In this document: piece by piece, positions 62,482 through 64,000 of the stretch
Layout of the letters: the number at the start of each line of letters is the position of its first letter
Position numbering within the stretch: the stretch's first letter is position 1
Source of the DNA: CAXBMB01 sp052078155
GTDB taxonomy: Bacteria; Pseudomonadota; Alphaproteobacteria; Kiloniellales; DSM-21159
Reading direction: 5' to 3'
DNA length: 64,000 nt
NCBI GenBank assembly: GCA_052078155.1
Contig: JBQJBP010000002.1
Span: forward strand, 372,001 to 436,000
Position numbers and translations under genes: made by a program
The notes under the pieces: generated by a model
Databases searched by the model: none
Told to the model about the DNA's origin: nothing
What the model saw: only the letters and a program-made list of their open reading frames with translations

Positions 62482-62654
62482 CTTTGTCCCCGCTTTGCCC
62501 CGGGAGGTCGATAAAACGGGCCCCTCCCTTGTCTTCTGACCAAGCCATTGCCGGCTTTTTCTCTTCGCTGGTTAAGTCCCCTACCCCTACTCACGCAAGA
62601 TGACAAGAAGAGATGACAAGCTCTTGACCAGAAAGCAGCTTAAAAGGGGCGGGT

Positions 62655-63320
62655 TTAGCTGTCACCCCGCAAACGGGCGATGTTGTCAGCGTAACATTCA
62701 GGGCCGCCGGTGAAGGTTGCGGTCCCGGCCACCAGCACGTCAGCACCGGCGGCGATGGCCAGTGGGGCCGTCTCAAAATTGATGCCGCCATCGACCTGCA
62801 GATCAATGCTGCGGCCGGAGGCGTCGATCATCTGGCGCAGCACTTTGATCTTATCCAGCATGGGCTGAATGAACTTCTGTCCGCCGAAACCGGGATTGAC
62901 GCTCATCACCAGAATCAGATCCAGATCGCCGATCATCTGTTCAATGGCAGAAACGGGGGTGGCGGGATTGAGGGCCGCGCCGGCCTTTTTGCCCAGGGAT
63001 TTGATCAGCTGGATGGTCCGGTGCAGGTGGGGACCGGCTTCCGGATGCACAGTCAGAATGTCCGCCCCGGCCTTGGCAAAATCCGGAATGAAGGGATCGA
63101 TGGGGGAAATCATCAGATGCACATCAAAGGGCAGGTCGGAATGGCTGCGCAGGGCTTTGACCACGTCTGGTCCAATGGTGATGTTGGGCACAAAGTGGCC
63201 GTCCATGACATCAACATGGACATAGTCCGCGCCTGCCTTGGTGATTGCGCTGACTTCTCCGCCAAGATTTGCGAAATCAGAGGCCAGGATTGAGGGGGCA
63301 ATTCGGGTTTTCTGCTGCAT
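62655..63320 (-). CDS. rpe: Ribulose-phosphate 3-epimerase
   Basis: 221 residues, (beta/alpha)8 barrel. APSILASDFANLGGEV, HVDVMDGHFVPNITIGPD (metal His and Asp), HLMISPIDPFI, SVNPGFGGQKFI and QVDGGINFETAPL are all present. Interconverts ribulose 5-phosphate and xylulose 5-phosphate. Confidence 0.97.
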   Translation of the reverse strand: MQQKTRIAPSILASDFANLGGEVSAITKAGADYVHVDVMDGHFVPNITIGPDVVKALRSHSDLPFDVHLMISPIDPFIPDFAKAGADILTVHPEAGPHLHRTIQLIKSLGKKAGAALNPATPVSAIEQMIGDLDLILVMSVNPGFGGQKFIQPMLDKIKVLRQMIDASGRSIDLQVDGGINFETAPLAIAAGADVLVAGTATFTGGPECYADNIARLRGDS

Positions 63321-63358
63321 GACGGGGCCGTTTTCTGCTGTGCTGGAGTCCCCTGGGG

Positions 63359-63424
63359 TTCAGTGGACCTGCGACGTGATAACACCTGAAGCGAAACTCT
63401 TTTCAGAGCCTGAGTTCTATTGAC
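63359..63424 (+). repeat. Dispersed intergenic repeat, partial copy R7
   Basis: TTCAGTGGACCT, GTGATAACACCTGAAGCG, AAACTCTTTTCAGAG. Matches the left part of R1 and R8; the right half has decayed. Lies between rpe and rsmB. Confidence 0.55.
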
Positions 63425-63575
63425 TGCTGACCTGCAACCTCTCTGCCGGCTGAGGGTCTTTGGCGGAGCGGTGAACAGGCGCGGGAGTGTGGGTGTTAGG
63501 TAGCAGGTCGTCCCAAAGCGGTCAAAGGCTGGGACCTGTTGTGTGGACAGGTCTGCCCTGATCTGACTGTCGGGC

Positions 63576-64000
63576 TCACGCCGATCCGGTTCGTTTCAGT
63601 TTCGCAACGAAAAAGCCGTCCATGCCCCCTTTGTCTGACCAGTGGCTGGGCAGGCAGCGCAGTTCGCCTTTTTTGGTCAGGGCCTGCTCCAGTCCGGGAA
63701 CTTCATCGGGTGTAATGGCCACCCGCTTGAAGGGCACTCCTGAAGCCAGGAAAGAGGCAATCTGCTTTTCCCCCTCTTCGCGCTGCAGGGAACAGGTGGC
63801 GTAAACCAGCAGGCCACCGGGTTTTACCAGCTTGACGCAGGCTTGCAGCAATCGGGCCTGGGCTTCTACCAGGCCTTTGATGTCCTTGGGTGATTTCAGG
63901 CGTCCGATGTCAGGATGGCGGCGCAGGGTGCCGGTGGAACTGCAGGGGGCGTCCAGCAGCACCGCATCAGCGGCTTCCGGTGGCTGCCAGGTGGCGGCAT
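63576..64000 (-). CDS. rsmB: 16S rRNA (cytosine-967-C5)-methyltransferase RsmB, C-terminal part
   Basis: Open to the window edge, so only the last ~141 residues are seen. The catalytic motifs are DAPCSSTGTLRRHPDI (PCS motif IV) and VYATCSLQREEGE (nucleophilic Cys, motif VI), then PSHWSDKGGMDGFFVAKL. Methylates C967 of 16S rRNA. The N-terminal NusB-like domain, if present, lies beyond the window. Confidence 0.93.
   Translation of the reverse strand, partial: AATWQPPEAADAVLLDAPCSSTGTLRRHPDIGRLKSPKDIKGLVEAQARLLQACVKLVKPGGLLVYATCSLQREEGEKQIASFLASGVPFKRVAITPDEVPGLEQALTKKGELRCLPSHWSDKGGMDGFFVAKLKRTGSA

Noticed and set aside
1..64000. tRNA, rRNA genes and CRISPR arrays
   Set aside because: I looked for T-loop signatures, conserved rRNA stretches and regularly spaced repeats on both strands and saw none.

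Overview
This window looks like a piece of an alphaproteobacterial chromosome, probably from a marine or aquatic Rhodospirillales-like lineage (the order is my inference). The evidence is the arrangement hemJ-hemH-hemE / intergenic gap / ppsR-maf-aroE-coaE-dnaQ, which in Caulobacter and Rickettsia flanks the replication origin. A secB-fxsA-Tim44-mltA block, hslVU beside hisB-hisH-hisA-hisF-hisE, and an rsmB-rpe-heparinase-purH block fit the same group. I found no tRNA, rRNA, CRISPR array, transposase or phage genes.

Layout. 0-3 kb: haem genes on the minus strand. 3.0-3.6 kb: likely chromosomal origin, with a DnaA box, near-matches, an AT-rich stretch and six GANTC sites. 3.6-7.6 kb: ppsR, maf, aroE, coaE, dnaQ leaving the origin on the plus strand. 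8-14.8 kb: secB, a phosphatase, fxsA, a Tim44-like protein, mltA and a membrane-bound class III cyclase. 15-18 kb: a lactate-utilisation operon (lutABC) behind a GntR-type operator. 18-22.5 kb: Smr protein, glyoxalase-fold protein, XRE regulator, and a TPR protein with a degenerate oxygenase domain. 22.6-29.2 kb: hslVU and the his genes, with a GNAT acetyltransferase inside the his cluster.

29-35.5 kb: a divergent HxlR regulator / NAD(P)H-binding pair, a HIT protein, a secreted amidohydrolase with a DUF3299 partner, and a bacterial voltage-gated sodium channel coupled to an SDR. 35.9-45.7 kb is the most unusual stretch. It holds two soluble chemoreceptors with inverted architecture: the MCP signalling hairpin comes first, and a sensor domain of a kind normally found outside the cytoplasm (SBP_bac_3 in one, Cache_2 in the other) is at the C-terminus. 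A tandem FkbM methyltransferase, comM, a TTC38-like TPR protein and a lone secreted SBP_bac_3-like protein lie between and beside them. 45.8-51.9 kb: gshB, GFA, SirB1-like, BON lipoprotein, yraN and rsmI, facing an LppC-type lipoprotein gene. 52-55.3 kb: an orphan radical SAM protein and a large peptide-type solute-binding protein. 55.7-64 kb: purH, a polysaccharide module (CapD-like epimerase, WecA-like sugar-phosphate transferase, heparinase II/III), rpe, and rsmB cut by the window edge.

A family of dispersed intergenic repeats runs through the window. At least six convincing copies share a core that reads, on one strand, CCTCTTTTCAACC, then GAGTCACGG, then CAAGCGCAAAGCGC. Two copies carry an extra near-perfect hairpin and sit directly behind smr and purH.
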